From Carex sylvatica (lineage: Eukaryota; Streptophyta; Magnoliopsida; Poales; Cyperaceae), in contig CAXKVR010000014.1 of the NCBI GenBank assembly GCA_964058845.1, positions 1-31,281 of the forward strand: a stretch of DNA of 31,281 nucleotides. The letters run 5' to 3'. A program made the translations under genes and the position numbers. Positions within the stretch are counted from its first letter, which is position 1, and each line of letters starts with the position of its first letter. Below the pieces are notes generated by a model. The model was not told the origin of the DNA. It saw nothing but the letters and a program-made list of their open reading frames with translations, and ran no database searches. This document shows positions 11,064 through 20,053 of this stretch, piece by piece.

Positions 11064-11334
11064 TTGGCCCCTCAACATATCACATTTGTATATAGAAGGG
11101 CTGGTCAAAATGGTCAAAGGGTCAATGGCTTTAAACTCAGGATCAAATTATAACGTGATTCGCTAAATTTTTATAATATTCATATGGATGTACATTTAAT
11201 ACATATTTGAGAATTTTAATACGGATTTGCATCCATTATCTTAGCATACTTTGAATCAAATTGATATCATATTTTGGATGTTTTAGATAAAATATTTGCA
11301 ATGGCCGAATCATAGACCTTATGCGAATAAATAT
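11064..11334. other. Short intergenic spacer
   Basis: AT-rich sequence between the retroposon pair and the next MULE. No gene or repeat structure is visible. Confidence 0.5.
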
Positions 11335-11887
11335 ATTATTTAAGAGAAATTTAGATATATACCATCATAACTTCATCAATTAGATATTTACCCATCAAAA
11401 CTTTAAATTTAGTTATTTATCCATTCAAACTTCTTCATTTTATTTATATACCCATTGAGTGATTTAATCAATTAAAAGCAGTAATTAATACCAATAGAAA
11501 ATTAAAATGACATTTTTGCCCTTGTCCCTTCATTCTCTTTGGTAATAAACAGCCCTCTTCTTCTTCCCTATTACTCGTTTCTTTTTTTTATCTTTTTTCT
11601 TTTTTGTGTGTGAATAAAAAGGACTTCTAAGAAAATGTCGGTAGGATTTTATATAAAGCATGGTTGCAACATTATATCAGTTACATGAGATAAAGCCTAT
11701 ATGCATGTCAAATTGTCAAAACGTATACAGCATAGAAAGCAAATCAAAATATGTATATGAGTGCAGAGTTCAAAACTTCAAATCTAGAGCATTACATATG
11801 CACATACAACACGAGAACATTAAAAATGAAATATTCCTGATGCATCCTTCATTTTCTAGCAATTCCACTCGTGCCTATAAAGAAAGC

Positions 11888-11960
11888 CACTGGTACAGAG
11901 ACAACAACCAAGCCCACACCGGTACTTCAAACCCACACTGGTACTTCACTGGTACTTGTC
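11888..11960. repeat. ACTGGTACT-type short direct repeats
   Basis: The sequence cactggtac or caccggtac recurs four times within about 70 bp in the non-TIR part of the MULE. It is a short, irregular array with no known role. Confidence 0.6.
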
Positions 11961-12135
11961 AGTATAATGACATTAATTTGGTACTGAACGAGTGCCTTCT
12001 GAGGTTAAAATCGATTCTAACGTTCTAGAAGAATTGCTATCAATTTTAGCTTTGCTCAGATTTTGTCTCTCTGAAAAACTTAAGCTGCAGAGAAAAAATA
12101 GTTTAATATGGGATACTGGGCCCACACCAAAATTC

Positions 12136-12374
12136 TTAATAGGTCCAATCATGAATCTTTGATGAAGTATCCTGATAATTCTCAACACCTACAAAATACC
12201 AAGAGTTTCTAAATGAAATTACGGAAAAAAAGAAGAAGTGAAAATCCAAATATTTGAATCAGTTTTGTTTCTTTCATTAACAATTATGTTCATTGTTACC
12301 TTTGCCCTTCTTGCTCGAAGAGCCGATACTTGAGTATTTCACTTGTCCATCCTGAAGCACGTATTTCTTAAAAG
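12136..12374 (-). pseudogene. Captured 3' end of an unidentified host gene (two exon-like blocks)
   Basis: On the minus strand a block at 12300-12374 reads in part KKYVLQDGQVKYSSIG and ends AAAG before a GTAACA donor (12299). A second block starts after TTTTGTAG at 12188, reads ENYQDTSSKIHDW, and stops at TAA (12136-12138). The intervening 111 bp have GT and AG ends, and the phase-1 split codon G|GT keeps the frame across the junction. Upstream the first block may start after an AAATAG acceptor at 12375, also phase 1. I do not recognise the family. The fragment lies inside the MULE arms, so it is probably captured and non-functional. Confidence 0.45.
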
Positions 12375-12708
12375 CTATTTTTCTCATAAGAACCAAAGAA
12401 ACGAGTAATGGGGAAGAAGAAGAGGCCTGGTTAGTTATTGGCAAAATGAATGAAGAGACAAGGGCAAAAATGCCATTTTATTTTTTTTATTAGTATTAAT
12501 TAGTATTGTTAATTGATTAAATAACTTAATGGGCATATAAGTAAATTGAATGAGTTTGAATGGAAAAATAACTAAATTTAAAGTTTTGATGGGTAAATAT
12601 CTAATTGATGAAGTTATGATGGGTATATATCTAAATTTCTCATTATTTAATATTTATATTTTGAAATTAAAAAAAGAGCCTGATAATTGTACCCCAAACA
12701 AAATTTTC

Positions 12709-13394
12709 GAGTGCATCTCCAAGTAGTTTAACAGAAAAAACTTTCAATGTTATCTAACTTTCATTTCCAGCACTAATATCTAAACATTTAAAGCTTTGTT
12801 TATAACATTTTACAATACTACTCACAATTATTTAAACATCTGTCTGCAAGCATTAAAATTCTAAATCTGTATAATTTTCACCTTAACAATAACACTTTAA
12901 AACATATAAATCTCAACAATAACACTGCATTTACAAATCTCATTTACAAATCATATAAACCTAATGTACAAAGCCTTAAAATTTAAAGTACTCATGAATT
13001 TTACTTTAAAAAAAATAAATGACTTTAAAATTACTCAAAAGTATTTCTTCATGGATCTTATTTGAAAGATAAAATCAAATATAAAACGTTCGTATTTTTA
13101 GATTCGTAAAATTTATCACGGATCATCGAAAAAATAAATTATAATGATCATAGAAAAAATAAAAATTAGTTGGTGAAATGTATCTTTTCGTTTTTAGCTT
13201 GAAGACAAAAGTAGTTAGGAGTTAAAACTATACAAATTTAGAATTTTTATGCTTTCATACAGAGGTTTATATGTTTGCCAATAGCATTGTAAAATGTTAT
13301 AACCATAGCTTTAAATGTTTGTATGTTAGCGCTGAAAATAAAAGTTAGGTAACATTGGAAGTTTTTTCTGTTAAATTACTTGGGGGACGCGCTC
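12709..13394. mobile_element. Long-TIR DNA element, about 686 bp
   Basis: Left and right arms of roughly 190 bp are inverted copies. Shared blocks include AAGTARTTTAACAGAAAAAA, ACATTTAAAGCT and ATAACATTTTACAAT. The outermost bases read GAGTGCATCTCC and, reversed, GAGCGCGTCCCCC, a Mutator-like style of terminus. I could not find a matching target duplication, so the ends may be slightly off or one flank altered. The middle (about 12900-13190) is AT-rich and non-coding. Confidence 0.68.
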
Positions 13395-14830
13395 GGATAA
13401 GATGGCTCGGGTACCAGAACATTTCTCTTAAAAAAAATAAAAATGTTTATATAAACTTAACTTATTTAATTAAATTTCTTCGAGTATATAATTTGAGGAA
13501 CAATTCAGTTCCTTTTTGAAAATCCATAGACTGACTTCGTTTCTTATGAAAGTATAAAAGGATCAATTAGTACAAATAAAATTTTAGAGCCAAATTTAAC
13601 TGTTTGTAGAAACTATCAAAGACTATTATAACCTAACTTATTTTCGTTTTTGTAAATAATAAAAATCTTCTTGCTCCATCACAAACGAGAGAATGGTGAG
13701 AGAAGGCCTTTTAGTCGTTGTGTTTTTTTTTTTTTTTTTGACTCTTTTTAATATTAAGATGCCATCAAACATGTAATTTGTTATTTTCTACATTTTATAG
13801 GATGGTACACTAAATTTCACATATCCCCAACTATATATAACTTCACAAAATTGTTGCACAATATTAATATAAATCATCCATATTAATAGCGGATTTACAT
13901 TTGCGTTCAAATTAACATAATCAATAATTGTGTGGGTGCCATATATTAATTTCATCCCGAGCATTTGAAGTATTATTAATTGTATCAAGAATTTATAATG
14001 TAAAATCCATTTCATATTATCAAAAGATACTATGACTTGTTGTGATCTTTTTATTTCTTTCTCATATGTTTCTTTTTTTAGGAAATAAGGCTTTAGGTCC
14101 GTTTCATTTAATTAACACGAAACTTAAAGTTACTCTTTCTCATCATATTTAGAATACAGCTCCTATATTTTAGGTGATGGATACTTTTATTTCTTCAAAA
14201 TGAAACAAAATATCACCCAGCTGGATAATTAAATTATTCAATCCATCGTACAAAATAACTAGTGGGCAATAATTGCCAAACTTATTATGCTCGTCAAATT
14301 TAAGCAACAGCAATATGGCATTATTCTAGCTAATTGAAGGAAACGATATATGCGGATGCAATCAAATTTTGTAGCGTTAGGGGATGCTGCAACACAAGAG
14401 AAACAAATTAATGCAAGCACAAAATCACTTAAATAAAAAAATAATAATAATAGAATATTGTACTTGATCCGGTTTTCTGTATCACCTTACGTGGTTCACA
14501 ATTTACCTCTTGAGTGCTCATTGATTTTTGTCACTAAAACAAAAATGGTTCTTGTACTGTTCACGATTTAATTTTGAGTAGTGCTATAAGGTGTCCTCGC
14601 TTCTTATTTTTACTCATATTATAAATTTAAATGACAAACAATTATTGAAATACATGGATCTTAGTTCATAAGAAATGTCTCTATGTAATTTTTTAATTTT
14701 TAAGTTGATTTTATACAAAATCAACTATTCACAAAATAAACCAATCAATTATATCCTTAATACTATTGTTGGATTTGAGGCAATTTAATTTATGACACTA
14801 GAGTTTTAATTTTGGTTATATACTTATATC
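13395..14830. other. Intergenic, no gene seen
   Basis: AT-rich sequence with homopolymer runs (for example T at 13722-13739). Reading frames here are short and lack domains or codon-like bias. No clear inverted or tandem repeat was seen. The last few hundred bases would include the 3' flank of the minus-strand lipid transfer protein gene. Confidence 0.5.
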
Positions 14831-14911
14831 CCAAGATATCTTGTGAGACAAAAAAAAAAAATCAACATATATATAGCACTTCATGTATATATTGAGTAAA
14901 AAAAAGTTATC

Positions 14912-15283
14912 TTACGTATCACAGGCAGTTGCAGGATCAATTGTAAAGCCAAGAGAGACACCACAGAGGCCTGGCAAGCGAGCAACTGCGGTAGCATTAG
15001 GATTATACATTGTGATAAATCCCATCATACAATTGCATGTTGATCTCCTATTTTCTATAGAATCAGAAGCAACTTTGTACATATTTGTCACTCCGTCACA
15101 ACACGGTGTTCCTAGCAAAGGTTCTGGGTCTCCAAATTCTACAAAATTTGAGCAACCGGATATTAGGGACAATACCGTGGTGCAATCAATCGATGCATGA
15201 GTTGCGTCCTTCATACAACACATTATTAGTACCAAAATTATTGCAATCCGGTGGTGAGAATTTTTGAGAGAAAGTACTACCAT
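14912..15283 (-). CDS. Non-specific lipid transfer protein (type 1-like)
   Basis: A 123-residue secreted protein. Residues 1-30 form a signal peptide (basic start, then IAIILVLIMC, likely cut after THA). The eight-cysteine motif is complete: C34-X9-C44-X16-CC61/62-X20-C83-X-C85-X21-C107-X13-C121. In this family the cysteines make four disulphides around a tunnel that binds lipids in the apoplast. The ending LPGLCGVSLGF...ATAC matches type 1 proteins, although the C2-C3 gap is longer than usual. The reading frame ends CDT-stop, but the stop overlaps a strong splice donor (AC|GTAAGA). Type 1 genes often have an intron just there, so the true last residues may come from a small exon further on (lower coordinates, possibly near 14826-14850). 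The ATG at 15281-15283 is the only start that keeps the signal peptide. No frame damage is seen. Confidence 0.85.
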   Translation of the reverse strand: MVVLSLKNSHHRIAIILVLIMCCMKDATHASIDCTTVLSLISGCSNFVEFGDPEPLLGTPCCDGVTNMYKVASDSIENRRSTCNCMMGFITMYNPNATAVARLPGLCGVSLGFTIDPATACDT

Positions 15284-15345
15284 CTCTGTTTATGAGGATT
15301 TTTATAACTTTTTTATTTACTATTGATTAATTACTTGCCAGGAGG

Positions 15346-15354
15346 TTTTAAATA
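15346..15354 (-). promoter_or_regulatory. Candidate TATA box for the lipid transfer protein gene
   Basis: TATTTAAAA on the minus strand lies about 63 bases upstream of the ATG, which would leave a short leader. A second TATAAAAA (15299-15306) is only about 16 bases before the ATG and too close to direct a transcript that includes it. The call rests on spacing only. Confidence 0.35.
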
Positions 15355-15540
15355 GATTACCTCTGAATGCTATATGTGTTGGTTGGGTCATATCAGTGAC
15401 ATGATTGAGCAGAGTGACGGCAATACAATGATGGAAAACTGTGATTAATTTTTTTCTCGATAAAAGTAGTTTTTCACCTGTTTCATTACAAAATTATAAT
15501 ACAAGTTCATACAAACTATTACCTTACTAAAAGATTCAAA

Positions 15541-15712
15541 AGACTTTGGAATTAGTCACAGTTTTAAAAGTAATCACTTTTTTTTCCCAACACGACTTTA
15601 AAATTTTTAAATTTTGTTTCGCTAAGACTTTGGAATTAGTCACAGTTTTAAAAGTAATCACTTTTTTTTTTTCCCAACACGACTTTAAAATTTTTTAATT
15701 TTGTTTCTAGGG
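15541..15712. repeat. 84-bp tandem duplication
   Basis: The block starting agactttggaattagtcaca at 15541 is repeated at 15625 with a period of 84 bp. The copies are almost identical and differ mainly in T-run length. This is a recent local duplication in non-coding DNA. Confidence 0.9.
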
Positions 15713-15871
15713 AAAGGAATTATCACCGGCCATTTTTTGTGTGCCAAATCTCGCTATTCATCATAGTAACAAGATTCGCAATTTATTTATATTTTATTTG
15801 TGTTTAATTTGTTTTTTTTATGTTTTTGATCCAAACTCCGAATAAAATGCAAACAAGCGTTTAATACATTT

Positions 15872-15951
15872 TATTCGCGAATAAAACGCGAATGACGAAT
15901 TATTCGCGAGAAAAACGCGAATGACGAATTATTCGCGAGAAAAACGCTAAA
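15872..15951. repeat. 29-bp tandem repeat rich in TTCGCGA
   Basis: The unit tattcgcga-aaaacgcgaatgacgaat occurs at 15872, 15901 and (partial) 15930. The TTCGCGAA core is itself palindromic. The repeat is CpG-rich in an otherwise AT-rich area, possibly a retrotransposon remnant. Confidence 0.8.
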
Positions 15952-16412
15952 AAACTCCATTTTTTTTTTGGGAATTTTTTTCGAATTTTTTTGCTGGGGT
16001 TTTTTTTGGATATTTTTTTGCTTCCTTATTGAACCGAATTATTTTTTAATTATACCTGAATTATAAATTTTTGAACCCGTCGATCCGAATCTGAACTTTG
16101 CGTTTATCACTGTGGCATGTTAACCGTCAACATTTGCTTTAGCTGCTTTTCAATTACTGCGAAATGAAAAATACAAACGGGACTAATATATTGCAAGGCT
16201 ATGTGAAAAAAAGAATCACAAGATGTGATCAAAATGATGAAAAATGATCATATCACGTGACTATTGTAGTTCCGCTATAATAACAGGTAAAAATGATGAA
16301 ACGTAACATCACTATTTACATTTAAATATACTTCTTTTAATTTTAAATTAGTTGATTGATAGAAGATATAAAAAAAAAATTGCAAAAAGATATTAAACTA
16401 AACAATAAAGAT
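15952..16412. other. Intergenic, no gene seen
   Basis: T-run-rich sequence between the 29-bp repeat and the start of the hAT element. No supported feature was found. Confidence 0.5.
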
Positions 16413-17141
16413 GGGTACCCGGTAGTGGTTGGATAAAACCCGGCGGGTTCAACCCACACCCGGTCCGCTCGTGCCCGCTACCCGGGGTATTCGTATTTGT
16501 GCCCGGATATAGACAGATAAACGGGTACACGGGTTCGGATATGAAATGGACCGATCACGGTTTTTTTTGGAAAAAATCCAGCTCACCCGTACTCGTTCTA
16601 CCCGTTGCCCGCCCGTTGTACCTGCACCCGCAATATCCGCACCCGTTGTACCCATTTTTTTATTTTATTTTATTAAATTTTAAATTTTATTCCCCCTCCA
16701 ATCAAACCTCCATTAATGTACACCCATCTCCCTCAATTATTTCACATCTAATTCTCTCATTCTCTTAATATTTTCATCTCTCAATCTCAATATTTTTATT
16801 ATTCTCAATTTTATATTAATTGTTAAAAAAAAAATATAGTTGTAAATTTAATTCATTCTACAAATACGCAAATGAAATTACGAAGGTATCGAAATTATGA
16901 AATTTGTCACCTCTCGCAAGATTTTTTCCACGAGAATTAAAGGTTAGTTAGATTAATTTATTTTTGTAGAGTAAATTTAGTTTATGCTAGATTTATTGAA
17001 TGTTAATTGTTAAGTAATTAGAATTGCTAGATTTATTTTATGTTACATTTGTTAAATTTGTTAAGTAATTAGATTTGTTATATTTGTTAGATTTATTGAA
17101 TATGTTAGATTTATTTAGTTTATGTTAGATTTGTTAGATGT

Positions 17142-18274
17142 GAAATAATTAGATTTATTTTGAATAGGTTAGATTTTATTTTTGAAATTCGAATTTATTT
17201 TTAATAGGTTAGAAAAAGATATTAGATTTATTTTTGTGAATATGGGAAGTAATTAGATTTGTTTTGAATAGGTTAGATTTTATTTTTTAAATTCGGATTT
17301 ATTTTTAATAGGTAAGAAAAAGATGTTAGATTTATTTTTGTGAATATGTGAAGTAATTAGATTTGTTTTGAATAGGTTAGATTTTTTTTTTCAAATTCGG
17401 ATTTATTTTTAATAGGTAAGAAAAAGATGTTAGATTTATATTTGTGAATATGTGAAGTAATTAGATTTGTTTTGAATAGGTTAGATTTTATTTTTGAAAT
17501 TCGGATTTATTTTTAATAGGTTAGAAAAAGATGTTAGATTTATATTTGTGAATATGTGAAGTAATTAGATTTGTTTTGAATATGTTAGATTTTATTTTTG
17601 AAATTCAGATTTATTTTTAATAGGTTAGAAAAATATGTTAGATTTATTTTTGTGAATATGTGAAGTAATTAGATTTGTTTTGAATATGTTAGATTTTATT
17701 TTTGAATTCAGATTTATTTTAAATAAGTTAGAAAAAGATGTTAGATTTATTTTTGTGAATATGTGAAGCAATTAGATTTGTTTTGAATATGTTAGATTTT
17801 ATTTTTGAAATTCGGATTTATTTTTAATAGGTTAAAAAAATATGTTGGATTTATTTTTGTGAATATGAGAAGCAATTAGATTTGTTTTGAATAGGTTAGA
17901 TTTTATTTTTGAAATTCGGATTTATTTTTTATAGGTTAGAAAAATATGTTGGATTTATTTTTGTGAATATGTGAAGTAATTAGATTTATTTTGAATATGT
18001 TAGATTTTATTTTTGAAATTCGAATTTATTTTTAATAGGTTAGAAAAAGATATTAGATTTATTTTTGTGAATATGTGAAGTAATTAGATTTGTTTTGAAT
18101 ATGTTAGATTTTATTTTTGAAATTCAGACTTATTTTTAATAGGTTAGAAAAAGATGTTAGATTTATATTTGTGAATATGTGAAGTAATTAGATTTGTTTT
18201 GAATATGTTAGATTTTATTTTTCAAATTCGGATTTATTTTTAATAGGTTAGAAAAATATGTTAGATTTATTTTT
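17142..18274. repeat. 104-bp tandem array, 11 units
   Basis: The phrase gaagtaattagattt (or a close variant) starts at 17142 (as gaaataattag), 17246, 17350, 17454, 17558, 17662, 17765, 17869, 17973, 18077 and 18181. That is a period of 104 bp, with one unit of 103. Units differ by scattered substitutions. The array stops abruptly at the hAT transposase exon. Irregular GTTAGATTT repeats at 16930-17140 look like an older version of the same sequence. Confidence 0.95.
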
Positions 18275-18275
18275 G

Positions 18276-18569
18276 TTCGGCGACGTATTTTTCGTACCCG
18301 TGTCAACCGTTCCTTCCGAAAGTTGCTTTAGTTCGGCGAACATGATCGTCTCCGAAAAACGCAGTAAGTTGGGTGTACATGTTTTTGAGAGATTTGTGTG
18401 CTTGAAAGATTGAATTGATGCTGATGAGCGCAATCAACATCGAGATCAACAAGAATCATCATCCGGAGTCGACACTGAAGAAAGCGGTACCGAGCCACGG
18501 CCCGGGGCTAATTCGGATTTAGATGGTGCGGAAGAGAGCGAACAATGGTATATGAATTCAAATTTCTAG
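18276..18569 (+). pseudogene. hAT transposase C-terminal dimerisation domain, remnant
   Basis: The frame gives VPVSTVPSESCFSSAN, then SEKRSKLGVHVFERFVCLKD. This is the conserved hAT dimerisation block of plant BED-type (RICESLEEPER-like) transposases. The next codon is TGA (18411-18413) where the family has Trp. The frame then continues through an acidic tail (DADERNQ..., TEESGTEPRPG) to TAG at 18567-18569. Everything N-terminal, including the BED finger and catalytic region, is absent. The exon is dead but marks this locus as a former autonomous hAT. Confidence 0.88.
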
Positions 18570-18916
18570 GTAGGTAGTGTCGGTATAAATTTCTAACTTC
18601 TTTTAATCTTTATGGTTATTTTTTAAATTATAATTTCTAAACATTTCAATTACTTTTTAAATTATTCATTGTAAAGAAGAATTACTAATAAAAAAAAAAG
18701 TTAGAACTCCACCTATGTTATTTTACATAGCTGGTCCTAAGTCCAGAATAAATGAGGAGGGTAACTTTTATTTTTTAATCTATTATTTTAAAATAATTCG
18801 TAATTATTTTTAAAGTAATTGATTGAATAAATTTTTGATTTATATTTTATTGTTTTAAAGTAATTGATTTAAGATATTTTTTATTTATGTTTTATTGAAA
18901 CTATTAAAAATAAATT

Positions 18917-18982
18917 AACGTTTAGAAAATATATTATCAATTTAAAATGAACGTTTAGAAAATATATTATCAATTTAAAATA
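18917..18982. repeat. 33-bp direct tandem duplication
   Basis: The sequence aacgtttagaaaatatatta with its continuation occurs twice in a row at a 33-bp spacing. It lies in the AT-rich right half of the degenerate hAT. Confidence 0.85.
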
Positions 18983-19527
18983 TAAACTAAAAATTTCGAG
19001 GTATAATTAAATTATGAAACTATATAATTAGAATGAGAATTTGAAAATAAAATAAAATGACTCGTGTAAAGAAATAAAAAAATAGATTTGTTAGCCGAAT
19101 AAATATACAAATTTTCGCACGAATAATTTTTATATATAAGTTACAAATTTTATTTATTTAGAAAATGATAAAGATGTGACTTGATAATTTTATGTATATA
19201 TATATACACACTATTTGATATTGAACTATTCAAATTTTAAAAGTCGAATTGTAAACACGTAATAATATTCGTATGACACTGTAAAAAAAATATATAAAAA
19301 AACAGAAAAAAAAAAACATAAGAAAACAGAAGAAAAAAAAACGAACTGGACCGGACCGCCCGGCCCCCGTACTTGTGAATTCGAGACGGATAGGATATAA
19401 TTTTTGAAAAAAAAAAATTCGTCTACCCGTGCCCATTTTACCCGAATACCCGTTCTATCCGTTACCCGCCACGGATTTACCCGAACCCGGCCCGGAGTAC
19501 CTGTTATCCAACCTTTAGTACCCGGTC

Positions 19528-19818
19528 ATGTTATATAACAAGGTCGTTTTGCGTGATGTATCGTGCTATGTCATCTTCAGCCGAATGTATAAATTTTATG
19601 TGAGGAAAACCTTATGAGATACTTGACCGATACAAATGTTACATTTCTATTTTGACCGTACAACTGATTTCGATTCCTTTGCTTGCCTTTTACTGACTCT
19701 CGGTAGCGGATACGTGATGTACTGTCTGTATTGGTAACATGTTGTGACAAAATCAACAATAACTTACTGATTATTTTACTACACTTGCGTCCTTCCGCAA
19801 GTCAAAATTAAAACAGTA
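19528..19818. other. Intergenic spacer, no gene seen
   Basis: Mixed-composition sequence between the hAT end and a small MITE. No conserved frame or repeat was recognised. Confidence 0.45.
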
Positions 19819-19977
19819 TTCGCATCCCTTAAAAAAACTCAAATTTTGAGTTTGGATCATAACCATTCAATTAAAATCTGCACGATATTAAAGAATCCGT
19901 GCATCAAAGGCTCGGCCGGATTTAACCCATTGGACGGCCGATCTAAACTCAAAATTTGAGTTACTTTAGGGGATATT
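19819..19977. mobile_element. Small MITE, copy 2 of a pair (about 158 bp)
   Basis: The arms share ACTCAAATTTTGAGTTT, inverted at each side. The outer parts are GCATCCC on the left and, reversed, ATATCCCCTAAAGTAAC on the right. The right arm and the ggccgatctaaa block match the element at 3910-4064. It lies 77 bp beyond the stop codon of the DUF946 gene, possibly inside its 3' UTR. No exact TSD was found. Confidence 0.62.
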
Positions 19978-20044
19978 AAAAATATGACTAAAAATAAAAA
20001 AATGTAAATTACTTTAAAATTTGAAACATCAAAATGAATTAACA

Positions 20045-20050
20045 TTTATT
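20045..20050 (-). promoter_or_regulatory. Possible poly(A) signal AATAAA
   Basis: AATAAA on the minus strand lies four bases past the DUF946 stop. Plant signals are loose and this one would give a very short 3' UTR, so it is only a candidate. Confidence 0.25.
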
Positions 20051-20053
20051 GAC

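Larger units (their letters stand above)
11344..12641. mobile_element. MULE with long TIRs carrying a gene fragment (Pack-MULE-like), 1,298 bp
   Basis: The flanks attatttaa at 11335-11343 and 12642-12650 are identical 9-mers. The TIRs begin GAGAAATTTAGATATATACC and extend about 240 bp, ending near gaaacgag. Each arm repeats a TATTTACCC/TATACCC motif three or four times, the same design as the MULE at 4769-5586. The roughly 800-bp centre is not palindromic. It includes what looks like a spliced gene end on the minus strand (12136-12374) and a small repeat of ctggtact near 11888-11960. Confidence 0.85.
16413..19527 (+). mobile_element. Degenerate hAT transposon, about 3.1 kb, internally rearranged
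   Basis: Both ends are unusually GC-rich for the window and packed with ACCCG/CGGGT motifs (16413-16650 and 19340-19527). They are inverted relative to each other, sharing for example GGTTGGATAA near each end. Clustered short subterminal motifs are typical of hAT elements. A hAT transposase C-terminal exon sits at 18276-18569 in plus orientation, and the rest of the transposase is missing. A 104-bp tandem array occupies 17142-18274. I could not define the 8-bp TSD, so the end points are accurate only to a few bases. Confidence 0.75.

Noticed and set aside
10753..11117. Minus-strand frames with a hydrophobic stretch, possible small membrane protein
   Set aside because: They sit in the 5' part of a retroposon copy, two overlapping frames are open, and the hydrophobicity comes from a T-rich tract.
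11660..12028. 122-codon plus-strand frame in the Pack-MULE-like element
   Set aside because: No domain and odd composition. The better coding evidence is on the opposite strand nearby.
14883..15267. Plus-strand frames of 60-105 codons
   Set aside because: They lie antisense to the lipid transfer protein gene, whose eight-cysteine pattern is decisive.
16449..16768. Proline-rich frames at the left end of the degenerate hAT
   Set aside because: They are caused by repeated ACCCG subterminal motifs.
17142..18274. CRISPR-like regular repeats
   Set aside because: Units are contiguous, diverged and 104 bp long with no unique spacers, in a plant transposon. This is a tandem array.
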